Source: Falciphora oryzae (taxonomy: Eukaryota; Ascomycota; Sordariomycetes; Magnaporthales; Magnaporthaceae). From it: a stretch of 64,000 nucleotides of DNA. Below, piece by piece: positions 1 to 10,577 of this stretch. Each line of letters opens with the position of its first letter. The first letter of the stretch is position 1. The stretch covers positions 981,046-1,045,045 of the forward strand of contig JNVV01000004.1 of NCBI GenBank assembly GCA_000733355.1, written 5' to 3'. The position numbers and the translations under genes were made by a program. The notes beneath the pieces are model-generated. The model ran no database searches. It had not been told where the DNA came from and worked only from the letters and a program-made list of their open reading frames with translations.

Positions 1-1045
1 TGGGTAGAACGAATGGCGTTTCCCCCGACGGCCTTTGCGGCTGGACTAGAAGTTCCGTCGGCGCCACCATTGGAGCCTGGGCTGAGGGGCGATGTAGTCC
101 TCGGTTTGAGACGTGGCCCAGCCCTAGCGCAAGGTGTCGGGCCAGGGTGACTCTGGCCTAACCTGGATGGCGGGCGGTGGCCATCGCCGCCGTTGTCGTT
201 TTCAGCCCTTACATCGCGGGGAAGGCTTCCGTGCCGATCAGGCCAAAGGGTTTGAAGATGAGTGAATTGAGGGGCGCGCGCTATGCATCGGTACGAGCCA
301 TCGCCGCCTACGACTGCGAGCTTATCAGTGCGACCTTGTCGGATCACCTACGGGCCCGCCGTCGGTTGGACGACCTCAAGACGCGTATTATCCCCAGCGG
401 CCGTATCGTGCGCTAGCGGGCTACGGCCCATCTAGAGACACGTGAGAACCCTCCGAGAGCCTTGCCAACTTCCGCGAGAGCGTTGGCAACTACAGCGTCC
501 GCCAGGGCAGGCTATTTCAGACGATGCCGCGGGTCTATCGAAGAGTCCATCCCGGGCAGAACGGTCCCACTGGTCCTTGGTCGCCTTCCAACGAGGTGGA
601 GAGTCCGTCTCGTGGGGTTGGCCCAGGCTGTCGTCGTTTTCGGTTCTCGATCCATATTATCCATATACGCCCGCCCTCAACTGTCGTCCCTTTATCCGTC
701 CAGGAGAAACCTGGAAGCGACCAACATGCTCTCTATAAACCCACAAAGGCGCATTACGTTCCACGCAACAAAATAAGAATATTTCCGCCCAAGGACGGGC
801 CTGCGAGGGCTGCCGCGAAGACGCTCTGCTTGAACGCCAAACGCCCCACGCTCCCCCCAAATCGGGTTTCCCGGGTTGTTTGCTTTGCCAGAATTCGACT
901 CCGTCTCTGCATTCTCAGCATCCTCTGCACGATAGCAGGCATTACCCTTAACCAGTCCAGTTTCACCCTGCGGGGTCGAGCACGGCGACTTGGGATGGGC
1001 CGCCCCCTGTAGCCCCTTGTGGTGGTCCAAAATGGCCGCTGCGGG
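1..1045. other. No gene recognised (left edge)
   Basis: Open frames of 60-160 codons overlap on both strands between about 180 and 1010, but they lack recognisable motifs and contradict each other. I read this as non-coding flank downstream of the minus-strand homeobox gene. No tRNA or repeat was seen. Confidence 0.4.
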
Positions 1046-3419
1046 TCACATGAGATCCTCGACGCGGGCGTGGTCTTCGACGTCATCCAACTCTTCTACC
1101 CCGCCCCTGGCCCGCATCTTGGCGATGAATTGTCGGCGGTTTTGGAACCAGACCTAGGATAGTGCGGAAAAGTCGCCATCAAATGGTCGTTAGCGAAACG
1201 ATAACTGGTGATCAGATACATCCGAAATGCTCAAGCTCCAGGGTACTTGTGCGGACTAAAAGCGTCTCGCACGAATCGGCCCTCCGGGGATTAGTGCGGC
1301 GCAGCGATCTGTCGTTTTCCGGTCAATCTGTCGTTTTTCTGGAACATTTTTTCCCATACAAATTAGCCGCGAATCAATGTACCCTCAATTATGCGCATAA
1401 CCTACTCAACTGCATAAAACACGGGCCACCTCCAGCGCACAAGCCCTGTTCGTGCAAATCAAAAGAAATGCACTCTGCAGTAAATTGATCAAAAATGAAG
1501 CTATTCAAGCCAGGGCGGGATCAATCAAGTCGCCTAGATCAGCCTTTTCGTCCTGATTATCGCGATCAGCAGTATCTGACGCGGAGGTGACGCTTCCCTC
1601 CGTATCTGTGCCCTCCGGAGAGGAGGCCTCGTAGTCCTCTGCCGTATATTTGCCAGGAAAAAAGACCCCCAAGGCGTACTCTGGGCCGTACTTATCTCGC
1701 CAGAAAAACCGCATTACCTTCCGGACTGTGCCCTCGTCTCGTACCGTAAAGCGCCACGGCGTGTAGGGAGAGAGCGCTTCGGCAGGCTGCCAGGTAGGAG
1801 GAAGGGCTACGTCGTCTTTTTCCCTATCAGATTGTAGGCGGGCAAGAAGCAAAGCCTTTTTCTGCAGGGCATAGAACCGATCGTCGCGCTCCCGGCGCTG
1901 TTGCCAGTATCTGTCGAGGAGGGTTGCCTCGTTGGCTCGGGCATCTTTTTGAGGGCACACGACGTCGGCTCGGGCATGCATATGCCTGTGAAATATGCAG
2001 TTGGGGAAGTCACAGGCCAAATTGAGAATACATTGATTCAGCGCTAATTTCTATGGGGAAAAATGTTCCAGAAAAACGACAGATTGACCGGAAAACGACA
2101 GATCGCTGCGCCGCACTAATCCCCGGAGGGCCGATTCGTGCGAGACGCTTTTAGTCCGCACAAGTATGGAGAGGCTAGGAGAAATTGAAGGAAATCGGCT
2201 TTTTTTTTTTTTTTTTTTTATCTGGATTTGTCGCTTGTTTTTCGAAAGCTGCATCCCAAGGTCTTGGTATATGTGCATGTTAGGCTTCGTGTTATTGCGA
2301 AACGCGGCTTTAAGAATGGCGTCGTCGGCAGCGCTGTACGAGGTCCGCTTCCTGCGCGTCTCCTCACCCCCGGTTTGCAAAACGTATCCGCGGCCGCCAC
2401 CAGCAGCAGCAGGAGTAGAAGCAGCAGAAGCAGCCGCTGTCTCCAACTCATCGGCCACCGTTGTAGATATGTGGAAGCTCTCGCAGATGATCCGGGCATC
2501 TTCAAAATCCACGTAAGGCCCCGTGACGTGTGGTCGGCGGTGCTTTTCGGTCCGCATCCCGGGATGCCGAGCAAAGCACATATTGATTTACGTATGCCGA
2601 CGAGTTGCAGAGCGTTGACTTTTCGCCCGCTCGGGTTGTATATTACAGCATGCGAGCTGCCCTTGAAATGGAACGTCCGGTATCCTTCGGGGAGTGGGGG
2701 GCCAGGGCTCGCTGCAGCACCCGCACTGGAAGGTTCAGGTGGGGTGTAATGGCCAACACCGCCATCTGCTTCTTCGTGCTTTTCGGCGGTGCCCTCGTAC
2801 AAGTCGTCGTCCAGCGGCTGGTCGTTGCCACCCAACCCATATACGAAATCGGGATGTCCGACGCAAGGAGCTGGCTTAGCGAAGTGCCCTGCTAGTCGGT
2901 CATCGTTGTCCTCTACTTCCTCCTCAGCCAGGGAGGGGGGGAAATGTATGAGCCATGACGTCTGAAGAATATACTGCCAGCTGGAATTTAGAGTGCTGGC
3001 TGTGGCTAAAGGAGCGTGGGTACTGCGTATCAGGCGCATGCAACGGCAAGGGGTGGGCTGGGGTCCATGGCGGGGGAAGATCATCATCCTCCTCCACGAC
3101 GGAGGCGTGCGAGGGAGCAGCTCAGGCGGTCGATTCTTGTCCCATGTGGCAACAGAAGATTCTACGAGCAAAGGGTTGAGTGGATCGCCAGAGCTGAAAA
3201 GTCCACTTGGCTGGAAATCGATTTGGCTTGCGGGTCCGGTAGAGGGCCTTCACCGCAGGAATGGTCGACGCCGGCGCTACTGTTTTGTCCCCCATACCAG
3301 CCACCACCAGAACGTATGTAGTTGCCGGGGAAGTGGCCTAGTCCGCCACCCTGCGCGTCTTGCTCATCGTAGCTGCTGGCAACGGTTGACGCGGTAGCCT
3401 CCCCACTAGTTCTGGCCAT
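1046..3419 (-). CDS. Homeodomain transcription factor gene split by a transposon-bearing intron; may be inactive
   Basis: The minus strand encodes a homeodomain in two pieces. The exon at 2222-2499 ends with the N-terminal arm, helix 1, helix 2 and the start of helix 3 (..KRQIQ). The exon at 1046-1153 resumes in phase 0 with VWFQNRRQ and runs 36 codons to a stop. The helix-3 WF.NRR residues that contact DNA are all present, so a sequence-specific nuclear regulator is inferred. Upstream, an acidic, Pro-rich exon probably runs to 2592, joined by a 92-bp intron (2500-2591). Earlier coding pieces lie in other frames up to an ATG at 3419, with possible small introns or a frameshift near the G-run at 2933-2941. 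The 1068-bp intron 1154-2221 contains the inverted-repeat element. Its acceptor (CCTAG) is good, but the donor position reads AT, not GT, so correct splicing is doubtful. The homeodomain is firm; the N-terminal exons are tentative. Confidence 0.6.
1246..1390 (+). repeat. Left terminal inverted repeat
   Basis: It begins CTTGTGCGGACTAAAAG and contains two tandem copies of a CTGTCGTTTT-type subrepeat near 1308-1340. The outer ~105 bp match the right repeat almost perfectly; the inner 40 bp carry a few differences. Confidence 0.85.
1505..1981 (-). CDS. Unknown 158-aa ORF carried by the TIR element
   Basis: An uninterrupted minus-strand ORF from an ATG at 1981 fills most of the space between the inverted repeats. 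The predicted protein has a charged, Arg/Gln-rich helical N-terminal half (around DRYWQQRRERDD), an aromatic middle (WRFTVRDEG, VMRFFWRDKYG) and an acidic Ser/Thr/Asp-rich tail. I do not recognise a family, and no transposase catalytic motif is visible. It could be a remnant of a transposase accessory domain, a captured host exon, or an element-specific protein. The amino-acid composition looks protein-like, which is the only support for coding. Confidence 0.4.
   Translation of the reverse strand: MHARADVVCPQKDARANEATLLDRYWQQRRERDDRFYALQKKALLLARLQSDREKDDVALPPTWQPAEALSPYTPWRFTVRDEGTVRKVMRFFWRDKYGPEYALGVFFPGKYTAEDYEASSPEGTDTEGSVTSASDTADRDNQDEKADLGDLIDPALA
2020..2164 (-). repeat. Right terminal inverted repeat
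   Basis: Reverse complement of the left repeat, ending CTTTTAGTCCGCACAAG before TA. The similarity is high enough to suggest either recent insertion or retained mobility. Confidence 0.85.
2200..2219 (+). repeat. T20 homopolymer (A20 on the gene strand)
   Basis: On the minus strand this A20 follows directly after the AT that occupies the homeobox donor site, between the exon and the TIR element. Confidence 0.95.
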
Positions 3420-4152
3420 CGATTCGAAAACACCCTAGTTCTACGTTGCCTTACTGCCTGCAACATTACCGCTGCATCGACTTCTTGATCGGCTCCTCCG
3501 TAGTCGACCTGGTGCTGGAGGAGAGCCTGCATGACTTTCAACCCCCTGGCCGACAGGCGAAGTCGAAAGATGGTTGATTGGACAAGGCAATGCGGCAGCA
3601 GCATTATTGTCTTCTTCCTGCGCATCTTTTCGAACTTGCTGGGCCGACCCCGATAGTCCCGGACCGGCGTCGTGGTCGCGACAGGAGTATCCGCTGGTAA
3701 AGGCGCCCATTATGCCTGCCTTTACCGCCGGTTAACCGCGGCGACGGTACAAGCAAAAGGGTTTTTCTTCCTTCCCTTTTTTTTCCTTCTTTCTTTTCTT
3801 CTCTTTTTTTTCCCAAATGGAAGGAAGAACTTTAAAAGCCGGAGGGGAGGATCACTGCCGTTCGATTCGGTGTCGGCGGGATTGGAAGGAAAAAAAAAAA
3901 AAGGCAAGGGCAGGGCGGCATTCTCTCCTCTTTTCCTCCTCGTGGGAACAAAGCGACCGGACGGCCCTTTTGCTTGCGTAAAAAGCCCTCCATGGCGCGA
4001 ACGGCAGCGGCGGACGCATAGGGTGTAATAAGGTGGTGGGCGGTCCCGTTGATAGCGGCCTGGCACACAGCCAAGGGATTTCTGGAAACAGAACTCCGTT
4101 TTTGAAGCGAAGGGAGGGGGAAGAAAAGACAGAGGATATAAACGTTGGAAAA
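3420..4152. other. Divergent intergenic region
   Basis: It lies between the minus-strand homeobox gene and the plus-strand unknown gene. It contains a pyrimidine-rich tract (about 3762-3813), an A13 run (3890-3902) and a TATAAA sequence at about 4136 just upstream of the next start. No conserved ORF was recognised. Confidence 0.5.
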
Positions 4153-4855
4153 ATGGCCGGCGAAGCGGTGGAGCACGGGAGAGCCCGTGGAGATTTAGTA
4201 TTGGGAGATCTTCCATACAAAAACGGACGCCTTTACTCCCGCACTCTAACCACCGTTCGAAGCGGCGATATTTCTAGTTCGCCATCGTCTTTAGACAACG
4301 ACGGAGCAGTGGAATTATTTACATTGATTGTAAGCAACATTCCATTGAACGAACAGGAACTATTACTAACGACAAAAACTACAGCATCCCGGAAAACTTA
4401 TGGGATAAAGTTGCGATTTCCCAAGTTCGATGTTATCGGCTTACGGTCCGGCGGGCAACGAGTCCTCTGGCCTCGCCCCGTTCCCATATGTGGACCCCGC
4501 AGAGATATGTCGCTAAGAGAGGCATGGTACGCCCCTACAAATGTGCAGCAGCCCAGGCGCTGGTGGCGGTAACAGTCGCCTAGCCGGCTTTACTAATGAT
4601 ATGCCCCAGGTCACATTGGATGGTGATTTCTTCGGGGCCAACTACGACGGTAACGATGACAACGAAAACCTACCGCAACTCAACTCCGACGCGCTGCCTT
4701 TCGCGTCGAGTTCTCTACATGATTCCCCAGTCGATGGCGGAAGAAAGACGCGGATCAAGTTGATCACCCACAAGCGACGGACATTTGAAGGGAGCGATGG
4801 CAAAAAGGAACGACCTGAAAAAAGGGTTAAAATAATAGTTAAACTTGGTAGCTAG
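4153..4855 (+). CDS. Hypothetical protein, 211 aa, two exons
   Basis: I do not recognise this protein. The ATG at 4153 follows a TATAAA-like box by about 15 bp. The model joins 4153-4542 and 4610-4855; the 67-bp intron has a weak GTGCAG donor, a good TTTACTAATGA branch region and a CCCCAG acceptor, and it restores one frame. The product has a mixed N-terminal half, then an acidic Asp/Asn-rich stretch and a Lys/Arg-rich C-terminus (KRRTF, KKERPEKRVK) that could be a nuclear localisation signal. Base composition is more AT-rich than in the core genes, which fits a young or accessory gene. The intron is an inference. Confidence 0.4.
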
Positions 4856-5646
4856 GTTCTGTGGAATGTGCTTTATTTTGCTGCATTTCGTTGCAATAGT
4901 TCGAATTTATCCTCCTGCCTATATTTCAATAACCCTCTCATGTGCTGGAATACAGGCAGGACACGGCCTCGCGTGGGGGCTAATCTGTCTTATGTAATGA
5001 GGACCGATGGCACAAGGTCACGCATTATGACAAGTTACTTGTATTTAGATCCCTACTGGGACAGTCTCAATTTAGTTCTCAGGCCCTTATACCCCTAATT
5101 GCCAGCGCGTTGCTGAGATGGTCAGGAACCCCGCCGGCGGACCCCAGGCGCCGGAGACGGCAGCAACAGCGTCGCCGTGGCCGTGTCGACCCTCTCCAAC
5201 ACCGGATCGTCGTTGTCAAAGGAGACAATGGCGCAGGCCGACGACCTCGCCCTAGCAGCCGAGCTCGCGAACCTGAACGCGACTGCCAAGTCCGCGGACA
5301 CGGCCGTCGTGGCCCTCAACGCCGCCAAGGGGACCGCGAAGGTGAGGCAGGACGAGGTCGCCGCCACCGCCGCCGTCGTGTCCGCCGAAGGGCGCTCGCG
5401 GGATGTCATGCAACCCACGCGTGGAAAGGGGAAACCCATCTCCATCGAATGCCACAAATCTTGCGCCGCTGCTTCCCCTCCTTCGCCTCGCCACCTCCTC
5501 CGTAGGCTCCTCGGGACGGGCCTGCGCAGTGGACACTGGGCTGAAATTGGATACTGATGAACCTAACCCAGAACAAAAGAAAACCAGTCGGGGACACGCC
5601 GATACACGATGTTGTGAAGGTGAGAAGCGGGACCAAAGTCAGAGCA
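4856..5646. other. Unresolved region with an alanine-rich coding-like stretch
   Basis: Between about 5110 and 5440 one plus frame is Ala/Thr/Val/Asp-rich and protein-like (including MAQADDLALAAELANLNA), but it has no upstream ATG, clear introns or known family. It may be a gene remnant. The rest appears non-coding. Confidence 0.3.
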
Positions 5647-8600
5647 CTAGGAACAGGACGACGTGCTCTGATAGCCGGGGAATTCTGAATCCTCCGCCTC
5701 AGCTCGGGCCACGTCCAGCCGCGTCAGGTCCTGCATGCTTGCATGAAGGGCAGCAAGCAGGTCCGTGTTCCGAACACGTCGGCGAACCCATTCGCCCAGC
5801 GTCATCTCAAGATACTGCTCCTCGTTTATAGCCAGCCATCGCCTCCAAAGGCGTTTCTCGCAGAGCCGCGCCACTACCGTGTTATTGGTGTCGTCGGGCT
5901 CTAGCCCGCACAACCTGGCATGGCGGGCAAACGCCGCCAGGATATACGGCGTGCACTCTGGGTATTCGTATGGCGCCGGTGACCTCGCGGCGCTGGAGGG
6001 CGCGGTCGATGGCCGGGCGGACAGGATTGATGGCGGTGCTGCCGGGCCCGGCTCGCCTCGAGAAGAAGTGTCCTGCGCGTTTGCCTGGAAGAAGAAGGCG
6101 AGCCGCCTCTCGCGCAGGGCCGCATCGTCCTCCCAACCGCGAGAGCGGATATATTTGCGCAGGCGCGGGGTACCGCGGCCGCTCCGGTCAGAAGAGGGGC
6201 CATTCCATGGGTCGTTCCGGGGCCATCGGTCCAGATCTGTTAAGTCACGGTTCGAGCTCATGGAGTGGCGCGAGGAGGAGGCTGAATGATAGGAGCGCAC
6301 GCTCATTGACCTCGAGGAAGGCGACGTTGGCCTCGAGCGGGGAGATAACATTGAGCGCCCTTGGTGCTGCACCAACGAGTCGCCTGGTGGAGCAGCGTCC
6401 TGAGCAAAGGCGCGCTGCCTTGCGGCCACAATGGCGTCGAAGTCCTCGAGCTCGATGAAATCGAGGCACGTGTGCATGATGGCGATGTGGCCGTCTTCGG
6501 TGTCGACCGGGCGCGATCCGTCCCCCAGGAGTAAAAAGCCGTCGCGCTCCAGGAAAAACTTGCGGACAGAGTCGTGGATGGGGCCGACTATGCGGGTGTC
6601 GCCGTGCGCAGAGTCCAGGGATCCCGCTTCCGGCGCAGCCGAGCCCGTGCTCGACTCCGGTCCGGGCCTGCCCGCTGCGGCCTTTTCCACAATGTGGACG
6701 AGGCCTAGGGAGAGATGCCGGATGAGCTTCTCCAGCTGCTCGTCCGTTTCGGCATAGTAGAGAGATTGTTGGCACTGGTTCAGAGAGCGCGGCGGCGGCT
6801 TGTGCTTGTCGAGGAAAGGGAGAATGTAGCGCCACTCGCGGAGCTGCAGGCGCTCGCCGCCCAGGATGGCCCACTGGAAGAAACGCAGCCTCACCTCACG
6901 CTCCTCCCTGTCTTGACTCAAGATGTCACGGAAAAGATGTTCGAAACCATCTGGGAGACTACATAGATGCTTGGCCAGATACTTGGAGTTCTTGCCTGCC
7001 TCGAGGTCCCGGACGAGCCGGTCGACGGCGAGAAACACCCAGAGAAAAATGCCCTTCGCCGTTTCCACGATCTGCTTGTTGAGTCCTTCGAGGTCCCCGG
7101 CCGTTTCGGCAAAGACGGAGAGCTTGAGCCGAGCATATGCTGCGATATCCTCCGAGTTGTGCTGCTCCATGACGATCTTTAGGGCGTTCGCCGTCGTTGG
7201 TGCACCGTAAAGCCTGCTAGAAATGCAGACATTGAGCGCGACTCCGGCGTTGTGCGCAGAGGCAGTAAGCCTCTGGAAGAAGTCAGTAATGAAACTCGGA
7301 CGACGGGTAAAGGTGGATCTGTCGCACTCGTCCAGGGCATCAATGAGAAGGGTTGTGGGCGGCGAGGACGGTGTTGTGAAAAGCAGCTCCAGGATCCTGC
7401 AGATGGTGTCGCTATCGTTCCAGGATTCCGCGCCTGTCGGAAGTCTGCCGTGGGCGTCTTTGCCCATAAGCGTCTCGGCGCAGCGGTATATGTCCTCGAA
7501 ACGGAACGCAAGGAGCTGGTAGAGCAGAGAGCGGTAAAGACCCTCGACGGTGCTATGACGTGTCCCGCTGGCGTTGAAGAAAAATGCAATAATATGGTGT
7601 TCCTCTGCTGGGCCGCAACTCTGAGGCTCTCTCGAGAGCCGGTTGTACAGCTCCTGCATCAAGGTCGACTTGCCTGACCCGGGATTACCCAGGACCCAAA
7701 GAAAGCCCTTGTGGGTGGCAGCGTTCCGGCGATGGAGCCAGTCTAGGAAGCTCGCGTCCCGGAAAATCCATTCGCAGGTGCCCGGGGCCGGCGGTGGCCT
7801 GGGGAGCCAGCTCCGCTCAATGCCACGGAAATAAAGCGTCTTGCTGATTTCTAAGTATAGACAATCATGTGAGTAAATTGAACGGCAGCGGCTCCGAACC
7901 ACGCCTTTTTTCCGGCTGTACATACCCCTCTGGTCGTCGAGTGGCGTGGGAGCCCGCGTCAAGTTGGACGTCTTTGGCGGCGACGGGGAGCGAAGACGGG
8001 ACCGATGACGGGACCGACGACCGAGCCGAAGCCGAGTATTTTCCTCCAGAGTCGTGCACATGTCTCCGTAGAGTCTGCCGATCTCCCCCACGACCCTCGC
8101 TTGTGTAGGGTCGTCGGGACCTGAATAACGGCACATGTCCCTGTGGTTGGCGTGCAGCGTCTCGGCATGCTCACGCGCGTCGCCTAGCAGCGACGAAGAT
8201 CCGGGAACGACCTTGGGAACGCCGTATGAGTATCGAGACAATGCGGCGCGGCCGGCACTACTGCGTTGGCCGTTGCCGTTGTGGTCTGACGTACCAGATC
8301 GGCGAGCGGCCCAACTTTAACGCCGCTCATTCCCAGGCTCTCCTGGAATGTCTTGACCCTGAAATCGTATTTGCGCCACATGTAGGAGAACGACTCCTGG
8401 CAGCGTTCTAGTTCCGACGTCTTGAGGCTGAGCGCATCGAGCATTGCTGATGACGAGTCGAAGCCCATGGCACTAACCAGCGATCGACCGGCGTCCCCGA
8501 GCCTGGCGAGATCCGGACTGCCGCGATGGGGCGTGCCGAGGAACACGACGGCGGCTGTCGACTTGACAATGTCCTTACTGTCTGACTGCTCCGAGGCGGA

Positions 8601-9411
8601 TAACATCTGGCACACAACCCCCACGCCCTGGTCAGTGGCTTCTGCAGCTGTGGGGGGCCCTGCTATTTGCTGGCGGCGCACCACTTACCTCCTTGACGAC
8701 GATGCCACCCAGGGAGTGCGCGACAAAGATCAACGGGCGGCCATCTTTACGGGAACGTGAGAGGCTGAAGAGGAGGTCCTTGCCGTGAGAGGACAGGGTG
8801 CCTTTGCAGCTTGGACCCGCGAATAACCGGGTGACGCAGGTGTCGTAGCCCCATGTCAGGACTCGAGACTTCGGACAGCGCTGCGGAAGCGCATCCCTTG
8901 GCCAGAACCAACAAGCGGCCGGCGGAGCCTCCTCGGGCGGGCTCAGGCCATGCCCGACAACATGGCCGAGGGTGCTATCGCCGCCATTCGCTGCAGCCCC
9001 AGCTTTGGGACTACGGCTCCTCCTGAACCGCCTAACAAGCCCGCCGAGCTTCGTCCTCTTTTTTTCTTTCGTGAGACTGACCGCCGCCTCCAACGGGCTG
9101 GGTATATTGGACAACGGCTGAGCGGCTTGACTGCGGCCGTTTTCGTTTCTCGCTGAACTGCGGGGTTCGGTCGCGGCCCAGGTCTTGAATGGGTGGCCTT
9201 GTAGACCATGGACAAAGACGATACTGGCACTCCGGGGTTAGCTCAGGCCTAGCCAGCCAGTCACGGCCTCAATAGGAGGAATGGCTGCATAGGTAGGTGG
9301 ATACTCAATGATGGAGGCCTCTTCGGATCCGTAGACAGTCGATAGTCCGTAGGGGACTATGTGATCGACAGGCGCTCCAGGGGCGTTTAGAGAGAATAAT
9401 TTCCTCAGCAT
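5647..9411 (-). CDS. NLR/STAND protein: alpha/beta-hydrolase (DUF676/PGAP1-like) plus NACHT
   Basis: Five exons (9411-9305, 9223-8689, 8606-8295, 8211-7926, 7850-5647) give 1147 aa. All four introns are 75-83 bp with matching phases. The N-terminal third is a serine-esterase-like fold: DIVFVHGLQGHP (about 36-47), a nucleophile motif AHSLGG (about 204-209) and GTPHRG (about 239-244). A linker with EHAETLHANH leads to a NACHT ATPase with Walker A GNPGSGKS (about 468-475) and Walker B LLIDALDECD (about 580-590). Fungal proteins of this layout are NTP-dependent sensors in non-self recognition and programmed cell death. The last ~400 residues are Ser/Arg/Pro-rich and contain no WD40, ankyrin or TPR repeats that I can see. 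The ATG at 9411 fixes a typical short lead into the hydrolase. The isolated setting fits an accessory immune-type gene. Confidence 0.85.
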
Positions 9412-10539
9412 ATTCCATCTAGGGATATCGAGCGCAGGCCCAGCGCGGGGTGGGGTTTGCTCGATCTTTTCCGCGTCCTTGTCCACAAAAATACCTCGGA
9501 TTCCCGAAGGACGCTCAATTGGGAGCCGGAAATCTCCATGACGGGCGCGTAGCCGAGACCCCTCACCTTTCAGCCTTACCACCGTTGAAGGCCTAAGGTG
9601 AGGTGTTCCGCCAATCAAAGAGGTGACATGAGCCAGCCAATGACAGGCACAGAATCACAGTTAGGCAGGTATCGACACTCTCGCCTCTTCGAAGCTTGCA
9701 TTCGGCTGGAGCAGCTGAGCGAGGCGGCTATTAGGGAAGCGGAAACCAGGGACTGGTAAGTGAGTGAGTGAGTGAGTGGGTATATTTAACGTCGGTAAAG
9801 TCGGGATCTACCAGCCCCTGCCTCCCTAGGGGCATACGACGTGCTAGCGCTACCTAAGCTTATTTACACCAGGCTATAATGCTGCTATCGAGGCGGCTAA
9901 CAAATTAAACCCGAAGGCACACGGAGGTCGGGCCGCATTCCGGCGCTCCTTGTTGGTGAGCGGGCGATCGGCAGTAGGGCGTAAATACGCCGGGACGTTG
10001 TAAGCGCTGCGGGTGGTAGTAGTGCGTTCGGCCGGCGGGTGTGCGGGAAAAGGGGTAAGGCCGGGCTTGGGCGGGGGGTCCTCGGGACCGCCCCTGGGCC
10101 CGGGAGGGTGTCGTTAGGGTGTAGGGTAGGGGAGGGGAAAGGGAAGGGGCACCTATACCGGTACCGACGCCGTGACATCCTTTCTGGCCTTAACGAATGC
10201 TGCACGTTCCGCAGCGGAAAAGGCGTAGTCGGTTGCGCTGCTGTGCGCGGGGGCCGGGGCGGCAGCGACGCGTTCCTCCGGGCCGACGGCCGTTGAGGAG
10301 AGCGTGCACCACCCTATTGGCTTGGGGGGCCGTTGGTAACGGCATGTTGCCGTTGCCAGCGCCGTTGGCGGGCGTGGAAATGGTGTTGAGTCGCTGAAAT
10401 GGCAGGTGTTGAGGATTTGTATGCAAATTGGCAGTGTGCACTAACAGCACAATGCCAAGAATTGATAGGTTTGAGGACACCCATCAAAGAGGCTGGGCGA
10501 TGCCGTTGTGCGTTGGTCTGCTGGGGTGTGGGTGTGCTG

Positions 10540-10577
10540 AAAAAAAAAAAAAAAAAAAAAAGGGGGGGGGGGGGGGG
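10540..10577 (+). repeat. A22G16 homopurine tract
   Basis: Twenty-two A residues are followed immediately by sixteen G residues. Such tracts can form triplex or G-rich structures and are prone to slippage; an assembly or sequencing error in its length is also possible. Confidence 0.9.

Larger units (their letters stand above)
1244..2166. mobile_element. TIR DNA transposon-like element inside the homeobox intron
   Basis: Two inward-facing, nearly identical 145-bp copies (1246-1390 and 2020-2164) bound a 919-bp unit flanked on each side by TA (1244-1245 and 2165-2166). This fits a TA target duplication of the Tc1/mariner/pogo type. No DDE transposase is visible, so if mobile it is non-autonomous. 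It carries one 158-codon ORF. Removing it would leave a 147-bp intron, an ordinary size for this genome. Confidence 0.75.

Noticed and set aside
442..1012. Three overlapping ORFs of 98-162 codons
   Set aside because: Different frames over the same DNA, no introns or motifs, atypical composition.
10105..10140. TTAGGG-like sequence suggesting an internal telomere repeat
   Set aside because: Only one TTAGGG and a few GTAGGG-like units occur in generally G-rich DNA; not a telomeric array.
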